Below are positions 11,260 through 23,493 of a DNA stretch of 64,000 nt, piece after piece; position 1 is the first letter of the stretch, and the number at the start of each line of letters is the position of its first letter. The stretch is taken from NCBI GenBank assembly GCA_030770535.1, contig JASVEC010000018.1, positions 682,001 to 746,000 of the forward strand, read 5' to 3'. Under the pieces are notes generated by a model that saw only the letters and a program-made list of their open reading frames with translations, was not told the DNA's origin and made no database searches. This DNA is from Batkoa obscura. Its lineage: Eukaryota; Entomophthoromycota; Entomophthoromycetes; Entomophthorales; Batkoaceae. The position numbers and the translations under genes were made by a program.

Positions 11260-13246
11260 ATGTATTGCGTAGTATAAACTTTAACCGGAGAAAAGGCATC
11301 TTTCAACTTTAATAGACAATAGTGTAAGTAAGATTAAAGGGCTGATATCCAAGGAATTTTAAAAACCGAAAGTGGCTCTTCGCCTTATCTACCTTGATAA
11401 ACAGGTAATGAGAAGATATACTATATTAAATAATAGTTGGCTAATTAACTTTCTAGCTTGAAGATGGCTTTACTTTATATGGTTATAATGTCAGAGATAA
11501 TGGCACAATTTTAGTTTCAACTAAAATTCAAATGAAGAAATCAAGACAGAAAAAGTAGTTGATAAAAAAATAGAGGAAAATAAAGAGGTAGAAGCAATAG
11601 AAGAAACCGAAGTAGAAAAGGAGGTATTGGAGTTGTATAATAAAAACAAAGATACTAATGGAAACACTGTTCCAAAGAAGAAGCCTACTTTATATCAAGT
11701 AGACAACTCAATGTTTTTTGATGAAGCAGGCAACATTGTTACTGTAGATAAAGATAATAACGAGATAGTTATTCCGCAAGTAGGTGAAGGTTACAAAAAA
11801 TGTAACAATACATCAGAAGCAGATTGTAAAGAAGGTGAATGCAATATGCGCGATAAAAAATTGTGCGAAGAATTGATTTTGATCTGTGATGAATGTCGAT
11901 ATTACTTTCATATCTTTTGTTTACTCAAACCTTTAGAAAAAATTCCAAAAGGTAACTAGTAGTTCGGTTTGTCTACCTTTAAAACTCTAATCGAATTTCA
12001 AAGGTGTTTCTTTAGTTATTATAATTATCTAAATGTTGTTCTCAATGGTGGTCAAAAGGGTAAAAGTCAAGTTAAAAAACAGATATTAAGACAGTAGGAT
12101 AATGGGATGGGTTATGCTAGTGCTAATAAAAAAAACGTACCATTGTCAAGTCGGATCATATAGGTCCCATTCTTGATGTGCCTATAGGGTCTAGCTTTTG
12201 TTGTCGAGCCCATTTACCTATGGGGTTCGTCGGTAATACAATATCAATACTTTATTTACTGAATTAGCAGTTTCAGCCACATGTAGTAGGAATTGATGGC
12301 TAAGGAAAAGGGTATCTTTACCGAATTGTCCTTGCTGGAGGTTATGAGTATGACAAGGATTTTGATGAACATTTTTACTATACAAGTTCGGGAGTAGAGA
12401 TCTTTCTGGAAATAAACGTGCCGCTATACAATCAAGCGATTAAGGACTCACATACACCAGCTTACTCTTATCTACCACTATGAAGTGGCCAATAAACATT
12501 AAAAACGCGGATATATTACCATATTGGAAAAAAAGTCCACCAGTTCGCGTATCTCGTAGTTACAAATTAAATGGAGATTTCTCAGAGTTCGCACTAGCTA
12601 AGGGAATATGCTATAATGACCTCTACAGACTAGTCTGTTATTGGCCAGAAACGGGACAACAATGGTTTATTGTTTGGAGATACAAGTTCCATAGAGATGG
12701 CTCTAAGTCAATCCATTGGAAGCTAGAAGGTAAAAAAATTGAAAAATTAGGTTTAGTTATGTATGATTCAGGTGGGGATGTTATTAAGGATAGTAAAGCA
12801 GCAACTAAAAAATCGAATAGTAAAAAAAAGAAAGGCAGAGGAAAAGAGGAAAAGAGGATGAAGAAAAACCAGTGTCAAAAAAGCAAAAGTCCGATACTAA
12901 ACCAAAAGCTGCGTTGTATAAACCAGATCAACAAATTTTAGATTTAGTTGGAAAAGATTTCTTAAATTTCAGAACTTGGAAAAAGATATTGGAAAAGGAA
13001 TACTCTGCAATGACCGAGTTTTTAGATACAGTTATGTGTGTAGAATTTATCTGTCCTATCTGCTAAGATACCATCTATGAACCTATATCTACCCGCTGTG
13101 GTCATAGTGCTTATCAAAGTCGGTTGAAAAATAACTTGCTTCACTATGGTAATTCATGCCCATTATGTCGAGGTACGCTTTATCCGGAGCTTGAAGGGTT
13201 ATGTAAAAGTGAAACTAAAAAGGAAACTAAGGTACTTTCTTGGTAA
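11260..13246 (+). pseudogene. UHRF1: Decayed UHRF1-like gene (UBL-PHD-SRA-RING)
   Basis: Relatives read hemimethylated CpG through the SRA domain and recruit the maintenance methyltransferase. In order one can read: a ubiquitin-like domain (LRLIYLDKQ, intron, LEDGFTLYGYNVRDNGTI); a coiled acidic linker; a PHD finger (11780-11950, LILICDECRYYFHIFCLLKP); an SRA domain (about 12160-12760: GPILDVPIGSSF, PHVVGID, VLAGGYEYDKDFDEHFYYTS, RDLSGNKRAAIQSSD, YRLVCYWPETGQQWFIVWRY); a Lys-rich linker; and a C-terminal RING (FICPIC, CGHSAYQS, CPLCRGTL). The frame is broken repeatedly. In-frame TAA codons follow MYCVV, KEF, VVGID-G, QSSD and FICPIC, and a TAG precedes DNGMGYA. Frame changes lie before SVSKIKG, after the UBL, in an A-run near 12130, at SSG/RDLSG near 12395 and near 12850. 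At the SRA and RING stops relatives have glutamine, so CAA-to-TAA is likely. A host gene lost fairly recently. Confidence 0.85.
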
Positions 13247-13714
13247 CTTACAGCCAATGATTTGTTGTTGGTATGCCTAAATATTTGATGCCTTCTTATA
13301 CTAGTGGGAATTAACGATATTAAATTGGGTTTATGATAAATTTATACTATTTTTATATGAAATAATGCTTTTTTTATTTTTTAGTTGAAATTTTATTTCA
13401 GTTACAGATATTACTTAAAAGTAGTAAATACTGTTTCTTGATATAGAGATATTTTCAATGTAAAGTTAATATGAAGTTAAAGGAATTAATTGTAGTCATA
13501 TAGATCATTTGATTATTTTGTATCACAACTGCTACGGCATTAGGATTTTCAATGCTAATTTTTGATTTTTACACTTAGATTCTATTCTAAAGCTTCAAGC
13601 CAATAAGACCCTTATATACTAAAAATGTAATATACTATCAAAGTTAAGCCTGAAAATTAAAATCATGGTTTTTAAATAAACTCAAAAATAGAAAAGTAGA
13701 AAAATAGACTCCCA
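13247..13714. other. Intergenic, no gene seen
   Basis: A+T-rich spacer upstream of the Mtf1-like gene. No feature recognised. Confidence 0.45.
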
Positions 13715-14956
13715 ATGAAACTAACTCAACTGTTAAAGAAGTTCGATTTCCCACGTATGCTAACATCAACGGAGTTAAAAAAATATTCCAAGATCCAATC
13801 TTTTGGTAAAAAGAAACGACGCTATTTTATTGACGAAGAAGAGGCTAGTAGAGTGACTGAAGTGATAGGAAAAGATAAAATAAAAGACAAAATAATATTA
13901 GAGTTTTTACCAGGCCCTGGTTTAATGACAAGGCAGTTTTTGAACCATGGATGTAAAAGTTTAATACCGTTAGAACCATCGTCTAGTTTTATTGAAATTT
14001 ATGAAGAACTAGAGAAAGTGGCAAATATACCTGTATTGCACGAACATTTTAATTTGAGAACAAGTTCTAAGTTGTATAATTTATTGTATGATGTTTCAAA
14101 GAGTAACAGGAATAAAATTATTATTGATAATGTACCTTTTGAAAATGGTAAAACTTTAAGTTTAATATTATTATTACAAATAAGTCTAATTTTATATTCG
14201 TAATTTTAATTAGTTCACCCCGATCTATTATTTTTTGGAATCATGTCAGGGATTTCAGAAAGTTTTCAATTTTACTATTTTATCACTCACTTTTTGGAAT
14301 CAAGAGAAGGCTTCTTCTCGTATGGTAGGTTCCCTCTATACACCCTATGCGCCCCCGAAGTTATTAAGGTATTATCATTAAATATATTTAGTAGAAATAA
14401 ATGACATAATTTTAGTCTTATAATCAAACCTCACTGCTAGGGTTTGCATTGAAAGCGATGGGTCAAATGGAGTATCAGTTTTCTTTAAATAAAGACTCTT
14501 TTATTCCTAAGGTAACCTTTGTTTTATAGTTTTGAGTTTTTGACATTTCTTTTTTTATAAAGAATGGTTTTGATTTAGTTAAATTTATTCCTTCACCAAC
14601 GCCAAATATAAAAAGTAAGTCAACTAATCCTTTTTTTATCATATTAAATCTATTTTTAGGTCCCTTTTCTACCTTCTTTTATGTCACCACTTGTTTAATG
14701 CATAGAAAAAGTCAGTTGATTGCTAATTGTTTAGAGTAAGCATAGTATAAATAATTATAGGGATAGTACAATATAAACTTTTCTTAGATCTATTGCACCA
14801 GGTGTTAGTATGATGAAAAAAAACTTGACCTTTGATACTAAGAAAAAGTGCATAGCCTTAACTATGGAAGAATTGGATCAAATTACTTTAGAATACATAA
14901 AATATTATAGAATGAGGCATGGGGTTGATCCTACCCATGATTCTATTACTGGGTAA
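13715..14956 (+). CDS. MTF1: Mitochondrial transcription factor Mtf1/mtTFB-like (rRNA dimethylase fold)
   Basis: The family derives from KsgA/Dim1 rRNA adenine dimethylases; fungal Mtf1 helps mitochondrial RNA polymerase open promoters. The first exon (to about 14147) carries a SAM-binding-like motif, IILEFLPGPGLMTRQFLNHG, then LIPLEPSSSFIEIYEELEK and the IIDNVPFENG segment in place of the NIPY-type motif. About four further introns near 50 bp join in frame to LLFFGIMSGISESFQFYYFI, SREGFFSYGRFPLYTLCAPE, KAMGQMEYQFSL, PFSTFFYVTTCLMHRKS and a C-terminal MEELDQITLEYIKYYRMRHG. The late TMEELDQIT segment parallels the yeast Mtf1 end. Poor conservation of the methylase core favours Mtf1 over an active 12S/18S dimethylase. 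It is tail-to-tail with FANCI, 88 bp apart. Confidence 0.75.
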
Positions 14957-15044
14957 TAAAAGTATTTAAAAAATATTATAATAAAATAAAATATTAAATT
15001 GATAAAGCATTATTCAATATTTATTATCGTAATGTAAGTATAAA

Positions 15045-18000
15045 TTACAATTCCGAATCATCTATCATATCTGAATCATATCTATCATTTTCTTCATAAT
15101 CTTCATAATTTTCTTCAAATCCTATAGTATCTACATTGTTTACTTCTTCTGTAGATCCTTGATCGCTATCATTTTCATTAGAGGTAGAAATAGTTCTCTT
15201 TCTTCTTTTTTTCTTTTTATTAATAGTTTCATTAGTTGACGGAGAAGTTATTTTTTCATTGTTATCGCTCAATAATACTATAGATGGGGTTTCATGGTTG
15301 CTGTTGCTAACACTCTCTACATCATTTTCTTCGTTTTCACTATCATCATTATTTTCATTTGATACTACTTCCTCCTATAATATCATTTAGGTATATCCTA
15401 ACATATTGTAACTAACTTACTTTTAAATTTATTTCTGAAGATGGGGATCTTAAGAATATATCCCTATTAATTCTATAATCTCTAATTACTGTTCTTTTAA
15501 ATTTTTGCATAATATCCAGCTATATCAAAAACTGAGTGAGTACTTTATTAAATCTAAATCATATTACCTTAAATATTTTTGCTATTTGAATCATACTATT
15601 TTCAAAGTTTTCAATGTTAAGCACCAAGCTGGATACAATTCGGATTTCCTTGCTATTACTTGCTTTTTTAAATTTGCCCCTAGGTAATTTCGCAGCAGAT
15701 TTAGGTTTTCTTTTCTTAGTAGCGTTTGCTTTATCCAGAGAAAGCAAATGTGTAAGGAAGGTTGACACTTTATTATATAGGGTTTCACCTATCCTTTCAC
15801 ATAACTTAATAAGCATATCTTTATTATATACCAATTTGGCAGCGATTTTCTATAAATTTAAATCAATATTAGAGATCAAATTTTAAAAAAACACTTACGA
15901 ATTTAATAAAACTATTCATAAATTTGAAAAACTTGCTTAAACATCCTAATACCTCTTCAGTGGAACTAGCGCTAAAATGGGTCTCTGCTAATAGTTTAAA
16001 GGCACTTACAAACACACTTAGTTTGGCACATATAGCTTTTTCAACTTGAATCGAACTTTTTTCATTTTGAATCAAGAAAAATATTTCTTAAACAATATTA
16101 ATAATGTTCAGCTTTAAAAATACTAACTACCTTTATCTAAACTATTCTGCAAGTGAATAAACTGAATATAAAATGCAAAGTTGTCTAATTCAGCATTAAT
16201 GTGTAACAGCATAGTATTTAAGCAAGGAGGAAGATTCAGGTTAATATTCAGTTGGAAGCCCAAACAGCAATAACTATTTTCTTCATCATCGGATTCATAT
16301 TCCTCTCCTTCAATTCGAATTTTGCTTAGAATATTTCTAAAGCAATCTGCAAGTTGAGGTAAGATAGTAAAATCAGAATCGAAATAGCCCAAATTCAGTT
16401 TAAATTTCAAGATTTCTTTGGACATTGATATATCAGTAGCAGTTGAATTTTTGAACGTCTCAGTAAAGATGTCTTTTATCTTTTTTACATACAATTCAAT
16501 AAGCTCTTCTTTTAAGCTATATTGATGTTTTTTATCCAGTAATATTTTAAGTAATTTATTCACAATATTAAGTTGACACGTTGCCAGTTTTTTATCTGAA
16601 TATTTAACATGACTCTAAAAAATATTAAAATGGTTTGGTTTAGATAAAATATTGTTACTATTAAGTCCCCGATAAATGGGAAAATAACTTCTTCTATTTC
16701 GAATGAATCATCTATATTTACATAATTAAACACTGTATTTAGTATCACTTTAAAATTCTCTTGGAACTTATAATCATAATCATAAAATATGACTAAAGAT
16801 TTTAGCATTGACTCATAACCAAGTCGATGACATTCTTCATCCTAACTTAATTAGCATTTTATATAAAAAATAGAACACTGCTTACCAATATTGAAGTATC
16901 TTTTGTATCTGAAATAAATACAGTGACTAAAAGAGCAAATATCTGTAATGGATTTTGTTCACTGTCGATCTCCTCTCTAAAGTTTTTTGTAATCTATTAT
17001 TTTTAGTACTGTCAAATAAACTTAACAATAGTTTACTTTATCCAAATGTCTATTGAATATTTCTAAAACATAATGTATTATTTTAGTTTCTGATAAAGGT
17101 GATCCATTTTCATCACCATCAGAATATGGAGTTGCGGCTAACTCAAACAATCTAGTGGCACTGTCTATAGATAGATAGGTTGTTTCAGTTTCTTTTTTAG
17201 CTATTATCTTCCCTTTTTCTTGCTTATTGCTATTTTTGGTATTCTCTGAAAAGCTTAGGAATTTTTTAATGAGCAATGAGATACTATCCAATCCACTTTC
17301 TTCTTCATATCTTAGTTTGTAATCAACAATATTCTTAATTGTTAGTTTGATAGCAGTTCAAATAGCTATAGTTACCTCAAATATGCCCAAAATGAGAGAA
17401 AGCTGCAAATAATTGAAACGACCTTCTGTTGTTGCTAAACTGAATAAGGCCTCTTTATCAAACCCAAGAGTAGCTAATGTCGATTCTTTAAGTAGTAAAT
17501 CTAGGTCCTCAAATATTTGTTTTGATTTTTGCATATACGAATAATCTATTTGATATTTAGTAAATATATTAATAAAGCATTAATAAATATAAAGTTAGCA
17601 TACTTTGATGGTTTGCATCATTTATCATACATGATAAAATTGCTTTTAAAAGCATCGGCAAGGGTTCAATAATAGTAGATTCCTTATTGTTACTTAGTTT
17701 AATACATTGCTTAATCTTTCCAATGGTTATACTTTCTTGTTTTAGTTTAAGATGGTTGAATGCCTAATTCATAAGTTATTGGGTTATACTAAAGTAAAAC
17801 AAATTACGTGGTCAGTTAAAAACTCGCCAATGTATGGTTTAAGAACTTCACATTCTTTTGAGCATTGTATTAATCCTTCATAAAGCTCATTTTTAATAGA
17901 AGATTGCTGAGATAAGCAGCGACTTAGAATTCCTAAATCATGTTATAAAAATATGCTATTACTGTATCATACTTACCCAAAATTTCTAAACAAATTGGAT

Positions 18001-20268
18001 TTACATTCCCTTTCTCGCTATTCTCTGTCTTCATTGAAGTATCTGATGGTGCAGTTTTGAGTAGAAGTACTAATCCATATACGGACACCCTACGACTTTC
18101 TTGAGATCTTGATATATATATTAGTACAATACTTGGCTTAATATTATAGATATTACCTTGTAAAAACCCCCTTTTTAAGCACAATCATTAAACTGTCCAA
18201 AAAAGGAGGAACAACTTTGATAATTGGTATCCATGCTTTCAACAAAGGCATTGCCGTGGAAAGAGATAAAGATATTATAATTGGTATTAAATCTTTAACT
18301 TTTGATGAAAGTATTGGCAATTGATGCAAACTTGACTTTATAATTAAACTAAATAGTTTGATATACTGTTGAATTGAATCAGAATTAGACAGTATTCTAG
18401 TGATTATCTTTTCGAATATAGTGGGTTGGAATAGCTCAATATTCTAAGTAAAGAATAATTATATAATAGTAATTATATGAAGATAGGTTTACCGTATAAA
18501 TTTTCAAAAGGATGAATTTAGCTAAAGAATGTGATTGATCTAAAGAAGACATATAGCCATTTTGTGGTGGTATTTTCTGAGTTTCTTTTAAAGATTAGAT
18601 GACTTTTAATTTGCATATTATTTACCTATAACTTGACCAAATGCTTTTGGTACAGTATCTAGAATAAAGATAAAGAATTCAACTAAACCATGATTCACTT
18701 GATCCCACCCATTTTTAGATTTAAATAGTAAAATATTAAATAGCTCCGAAATTGATGAGAAATTATAGCAACGTTTCATTTCTAATAAATCATTACCATG
18801 ATAAACAAAAATTATTAAACAGTAATTGTTTACCTTTCAATTGGTCTATTTTTTGTAAATCATCAAAATAGCTAAGCAGACATGTTTTAAGGTAGCTAAA
18901 AATCTAAATTTTAATAACAGCCAATAGACAGTGTAATACTTACTTCATCTTCAAATCGTTGAATTGTTGATAATGATAATAATATGGAAAGCGTAAACGG
19001 CGATAAATATAAAGTTTTACCAAGCTTTAAAAATTTAATTAAGAATAACCCAAGGTTCTAAACAATAAGTAAATTTATTTGACAGTAACAAATAACAAAC
19101 CTGGTCTTGTTTGACTGCCATAAGTAGATGTAATAAAATAGTCCCTTCAACTGAATTTTTGTAAGTAAAACTATCATTCTCAATAAATTGATTCTTATCA
19201 TCTTTTTCTGGCATGTTATAGTTGTTAAAATAACAAATAATTTGGGATATTATTTGATTTTTTAAACCCTGTTCGCTTTACAATTACAAGATAAAATAAA
19301 ATAACTACGAATGTTACCTTTTTGCTCAATAAAAGTAATTGATAAACAAAAGGAGGTATCTCATCAATTTCAATTTCATACCAAATACTTTAAAATTATT
19401 AAAAAATAGGTCATTTTAAAAAACCATTACCTTGCAGTTTTAGCTACAATTAATTTTAAATTATCTTGACTTAAGAAGATTTCATTAAATGAATTAATAA
19501 TCAATGAAGCCTTGGAAGACGGCCATTTAGTAGTGGTACAAAAATCCTTAATAATATTGTTAAGGTATTCATCTGATTTTGAAGGATTATCAATAAGCCT
19601 ATCGTTGCCTTCTTTACTGTTTTGAATTGATTTTAAAAATTGAGAAAATATCGAAAATATTTTTGTATTGATGTTGTTTTCTTTATCCAAATCTTCCAAT
19701 AATTTATCAAAGAAATAAGTTAGTGCATCAAGACAAAATAATTCCATCTAAAATATTAGTATAAATTCAACTAACTTATAAATAATATACTTCAATGCAC
19801 AACAATATTTCTGAGGAAATTGTGTCATATATCGATGAGCTTTCGTTTTCATTTTTGTTTAGCCTAATGTTTAAGCCAAATGTGTTTATTTCAATCAATA
19901 AATTTACCATTTAACAAATATATCTAAAATAAATATGTGAACCTTTGTTCTTAAATCATCTTCTATTTTGTTATCTAAAATCAGACTAAGTTTAATATCG
20001 TTCATTTTTATTACTTATTTACCACTCATTGTTAATTTTAAGAAGCTAAATAGGTCAGCTATATCTTGTTGAGAAAACAAAGCCAATTCATTATTCAAAG
20101 TATTTTTTGTGAAAATACAAACCTAATCAAAATTTACATTTAAGATAAATATAAATTGATATCATTTACCTCATCATATCTTTGGTTCCATATTGATTGT
20201 ATTTCTTCCAAGTCTCTATTTCTTCCTATCGTCAATATTTCTTCTGTTGTTATTGGGTTTTCATTCAT
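15045..20268 (-). CDS. FANCI: Fanconi anaemia group I protein (FANCI) orthologue
   Basis: Partner of FANCD2 in the ID2 clamp that is mono-ubiquitinated at DNA interstrand crosslinks. The gene starts at 20268 (MNENPITTEEIL...) and is cut by many 40-60 bp introns. Recognition is strongest in two places. Near 17850-18130 the order VSVYGLVLLLKT...NPICLEIL...LSRCLSQQSSIKNELYEG follows the human order LLLLKNFK...[20 protein letters not shown]; the lysine in LVLLLKT aligns with the ubiquitinated Lys523. Near 15450-15830 the C-terminal segment ERIGETLYNKVSTFLTHLLS..., IENFENSMIQIAKIFKV and MQKFKRTVIRDYRINRDIF matches the human FANCI end. It finishes with a Lys-rich KKKKRRKR stretch and a very acidic tail. 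The rest is helical-repeat-like and divergent. Unlike human, few SQ sites follow the lysine. FANCI is rare in sampled fungi. Confidence 0.85.
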
Positions 20269-21062
20269 TTTAAATAAAAAGCTGGTATAAATTCGATTTT
20301 TTTGCTCACAGTTTATTTAATACTTAAGCCAATCATTTGCTAAATGTTTAAGTCTATTTAATTCTTTATTACTTAATATAGCTAATTACTAAGAAATTGC
20401 TACATCAAGTAACATTTGAAATACTGGTAGAAATGCATTCAAGTGAAGCACTTTAATATATCATTTAAGTTGTTTAAATTACTTGAATTATCATAAATTT
20501 TTTACTTTAAACTATTTAATACAAGCCTACTTAACATTTATGCATTTTTAAAGAAAACATTCATTCTTACCGAAGTATTCTTAATCATCTATAAAACGAT
20601 TACATTTTTCATTTATAGTTTATTTACTGCCAAGGTTTTCATTGAAACCTAATTAACTTTTTGAAAGATGTAATCAACTTTTTATAATATACAGAAAAGA
20701 ACTTAAATTTTCGAAATTAAAACTCATTGTTTTAAATTAAAATACTCAAAAGAAATCCTCTAAATTATATCAAATCAGTATATTTAGTAATACAAACTAT
20801 GGACTTAAATATATTACAACTAAAAACCTCATATTGCTTATAAAAGTCCAATGTTATTGAAAGTGAAAAATGTTAACAGTGATTTTTTTAAGACATTGCC
20901 TATTGATAAAAAGTTAAATCTTTCTAAAAAGTATAGTAAGTTTTCAAATGAAAATGCCTATAATGTTTTTTAGCCAAGTTGGGAAAATGAAATTTATACA
21001 AAACAATTAAAATTGATGACAGGTGCTTTGTAAAAATTTGCTTTTTATATAATTAATAAAAA
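20269..21062. other. Divergent promoter region of FANCI and CCDC174
   Basis: A+T-rich. A short possible reading frame near 20852-21020 on the plus strand contains a TAG and no recognised domain, so I do not call it a gene. Confidence 0.4.
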
Positions 21063-22261
21063 ATGTCAAATAAAAAAGTTATTGAACTTAATGCAGGAAC
21101 AGTAAGTAATTTATACGTACTAAAAAAGCCGTTTTAAGAAGATTTAGATACTTGACTTGAAAGCCGAATTAGCTAGGCGTGAAGAAGAGGCTAAAAAAGA
21201 GCATGAAGTTTTTAAAATTACAGGAGTAAAGCCAGCCAAAAAAGGACTGGTAATTTAAAATTAAAAAATATTTTGATTAATTAAATAGTTTTAAAGAAAA
21301 AAGATGTGTTTGACAAGTCTAACGTTGGTATTGAAAAAAGAAAAGCTATGGATGCTGTTAATAAAGACCCAAGATCGTTGGAAGACTTGGAACGTTTAGA
21401 ATTGTCAAAAAGAACACTTGAAAAAAAAGCAAAGATTTATGAAAAGCTTTTAGAAGGTAATCAACTCTTTGTAATATTAAAAATAATTTAACTTTATTAG
21501 AAGGAAAAGAGTTCAATGAAATGGATGACAATATGTTAATTGATTTTGAAAAGAAGGCTTGGGAACAGGAAGGAAAAACAGTAATTAACGATCTCTAGAA
21601 GATTTCCTGAGATTAACTTTTTATAGGATAATAAGAAACAAGATGAAGATTCTGAAGCTTGGGTCGAATATATTGATGAGTTTGGAAGAACGAGAGTTGG
21701 CAGAAGAGAAGAAGTTGAATCTCTGAAGCCAAGAAATGATGGGCCTGAGCTATTATCTAAAGATATGGAAAGGGAGTTAGAAAGACAGAGATGGGAAAAG
21801 GAGATGGAAGAAGAAAATGCAAATGGTATATTGTTAAATGTTTTTATCGATATAGGTTTTAATTTATTTAGAATATACACATTTTGATAGGGACAAAGGT
21901 AATGATTAAATAGTTTACTTGGTTTGATCTAATAATCATAGAGTTAAGAAATTTGGGAGTTGGGTTTTATAAATTTTCAAAAGATGAAGATGAGAGAGCT
22001 GAGCAAATTAAAGAATTAACTAAATTAAGAAAAGAGGTAATATAATAAATACTTAAGTAAACATTTGTTTATTTAATTTAGACTGAGCTGAAAAGATCTT
22101 TACACACTTCTATACAAAACATAAAGAAAAGTAAGATTGAAGAAAGAATTAATAAAGTTGCAAAGTTAAGGGAGAAGCGACTAAATGGAATTCAAGAAGA
22201 TATTAGAAGCGGTAGAGCTTTAACTGAAGACAAAATAGCTGCCTTTTTGAAGAAAATATGA
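21063..22261 (+). CDS. CCDC174: CCDC174-family nuclear/splicing-associated protein
   Basis: The human homologue is a nuclear coiled-coil protein linked to the exon-junction/spliceosome machinery. About seven exons with introns near 40-50 bp (for example 21250-21296) keep the frame. Recognisable blocks in family order: an N-terminal LDLKAELARREEEAKKEHEV; FDKSNVGIEKR; the helix LEKKAKIYEKLLEGKEF; the acidic-aromatic EAWVEYIDEFGRTRVGRREE (human EEWVDYVDSLGRSRR); LLSKDMERELERQRWEKE; the short YTHFD exon; and NLGVGFYKFSKDEDERAEQI followed by a basic coiled coil. It stops at TGA (22259-22261) and is shorter than the human protein, lacking its long C-terminal tail. Almost entirely charged helix; function is assigned from family only. 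Confidence 0.85.
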
Positions 22262-22716
22262 GTTAGCAGCATTTGCCACTAGTTTGTTATTTTTATGTTC
22301 ATTACAGCTATTTATTAAACAAGTTCATATTTCAAACTTTAGACTTATTTTAATATAAATAAAAAACTACTCAAATAAATTTTTATTAAGATTTGTTTGA
22401 CTTTTATTTGAACTCTATATTTGAAGCATTATTTCTAAATATTTAATAGAAATAAGCAATATAGTTATATTATTATTTAAATTTCCACATATATATACAG
22501 TTCAAATAATCCAATTAAAGTATTAAACTTGGTGCTTTGACTTGCAATCTGAGAATAAAATTCCTATTAGATAATTTTTGTAGTTGATGCTTTTGTTTAT
22601 ATTTACTGGCGTAATTGACCTAAAAAAACCCATTTATATAAGCATTAAACATTCTAATCAAAATCTAGATTAAAAATAATTTATTTACTAATTGCTATTT
22701 TAATAAAAAACAAAAA
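22262..22716. other. Intergenic between convergent CCDC174 and MRPS6
   Basis: A+T-rich tail-to-tail spacer with no recognised feature. Confidence 0.45.
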
Positions 22717-23149
22717 TTAAGCTCTAGGTTCAGTATCAATTTTATCGGCGACTTTAATGATACCATGTCTAATAACTCTGGGATCTACTTTTAATTTGTT
22801 ACCAAGATCAACCAAAGCGTTTGGATTAGCATGAAAATTTAACAAATAATATCTATACAAAAGTAAATTCTATCAATATTTACCTTTCTTCTTATATATT
22901 TTAAATTACCTCCCAGCATGAAAATATTCTTGATGACGCTTCATAGGATATGGTAAAGTTTTTTGATGTAAATCTTTAATTTCAGTGACTACTCCTTTGT
23001 GGTTCCATATTGTTTGTACACTTCTTTTCATTAAATCCTTGATATTATTCTAAATCATTTTGTTAACTCATTGTAATACACATTATCATTAATTATCTTA
23101 CTGGATTTAATTTTGGTCGTACTATTAATGATAATTCATATAATGGCAT
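22717..23149 (-). CDS. MRP17: Mitochondrial ribosomal protein bS6m
   Basis: Small-subunit mitoribosomal protein of the bacterial S6 family. Three exons read from 23149: MPLYELSLIVRPKLNP, then NNIKDLMKRSVQTIWNHKGV with DLHQKTLPYPMKRHQEYFHA, then YYLLNFHANPNALVDLGNKL with VDPRVIRHGIIKV. The MPxYEL start, the 'LPY' turn and the Y-hydrophobic-NFHA strand are the S6 signatures and match human MRPS6 and yeast Mrp17. Product is about 110 residues, typical for the family. No long mitochondrial presequence is visible, as is usual for S6m. Confidence 0.88.
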
Positions 23150-23493
23150 TTTGATTCTATATTTTTTTAAAATAAATTTTGTTCATTATTTAGATTATTA
23201 TTTTAAGTAAATTCATTTTGGCCCAATTAATTTATGGGATTAATTTAGTTTATTACATTGCTCTAGTATAGTAAATATGATATTTTAAAATAAAACTAAT
23301 ATAATATAGTATATAAAATATGCTTAAATACAGTTAAACTAATATTCAAATTGAATTTATTATGATTTTTTAATCTAAAAATAGGAAAGCATGAAATGAG
23401 ATATCTTAATTTTAAGTTTGATTTTTAATAAAAATATCTAATCCAACTAGACAATACTACGATAAAGGAAACAAAAGTACTACTATATTAAAT
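23150..23493. other. Intergenic, no gene seen
   Basis: A+T-rich spacer between two minus-strand genes. No feature recognised. Confidence 0.45.

Noticed and set aside
11260-13246. Stop-codon reassignment (TAA and TAG read as glutamine) to explain the UHRF1-like gene
   Set aside because: Neighbouring intact genes end normally at TAA (SKP1, HIS6), TAG (V-ATPase subunit e, TMEM94) and TGA (CCDC174), and this locus also has single-base frame changes that a code change cannot explain.
20852-21020. A short plus-strand frame between FANCI and CCDC174 starting MLLKVKNVNSDFF
   Set aside because: It is interrupted by a TAG; the only GT..AG pair that would remove it gives a 38-bp intron and then a stop after a few residues. 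No homology recognised.
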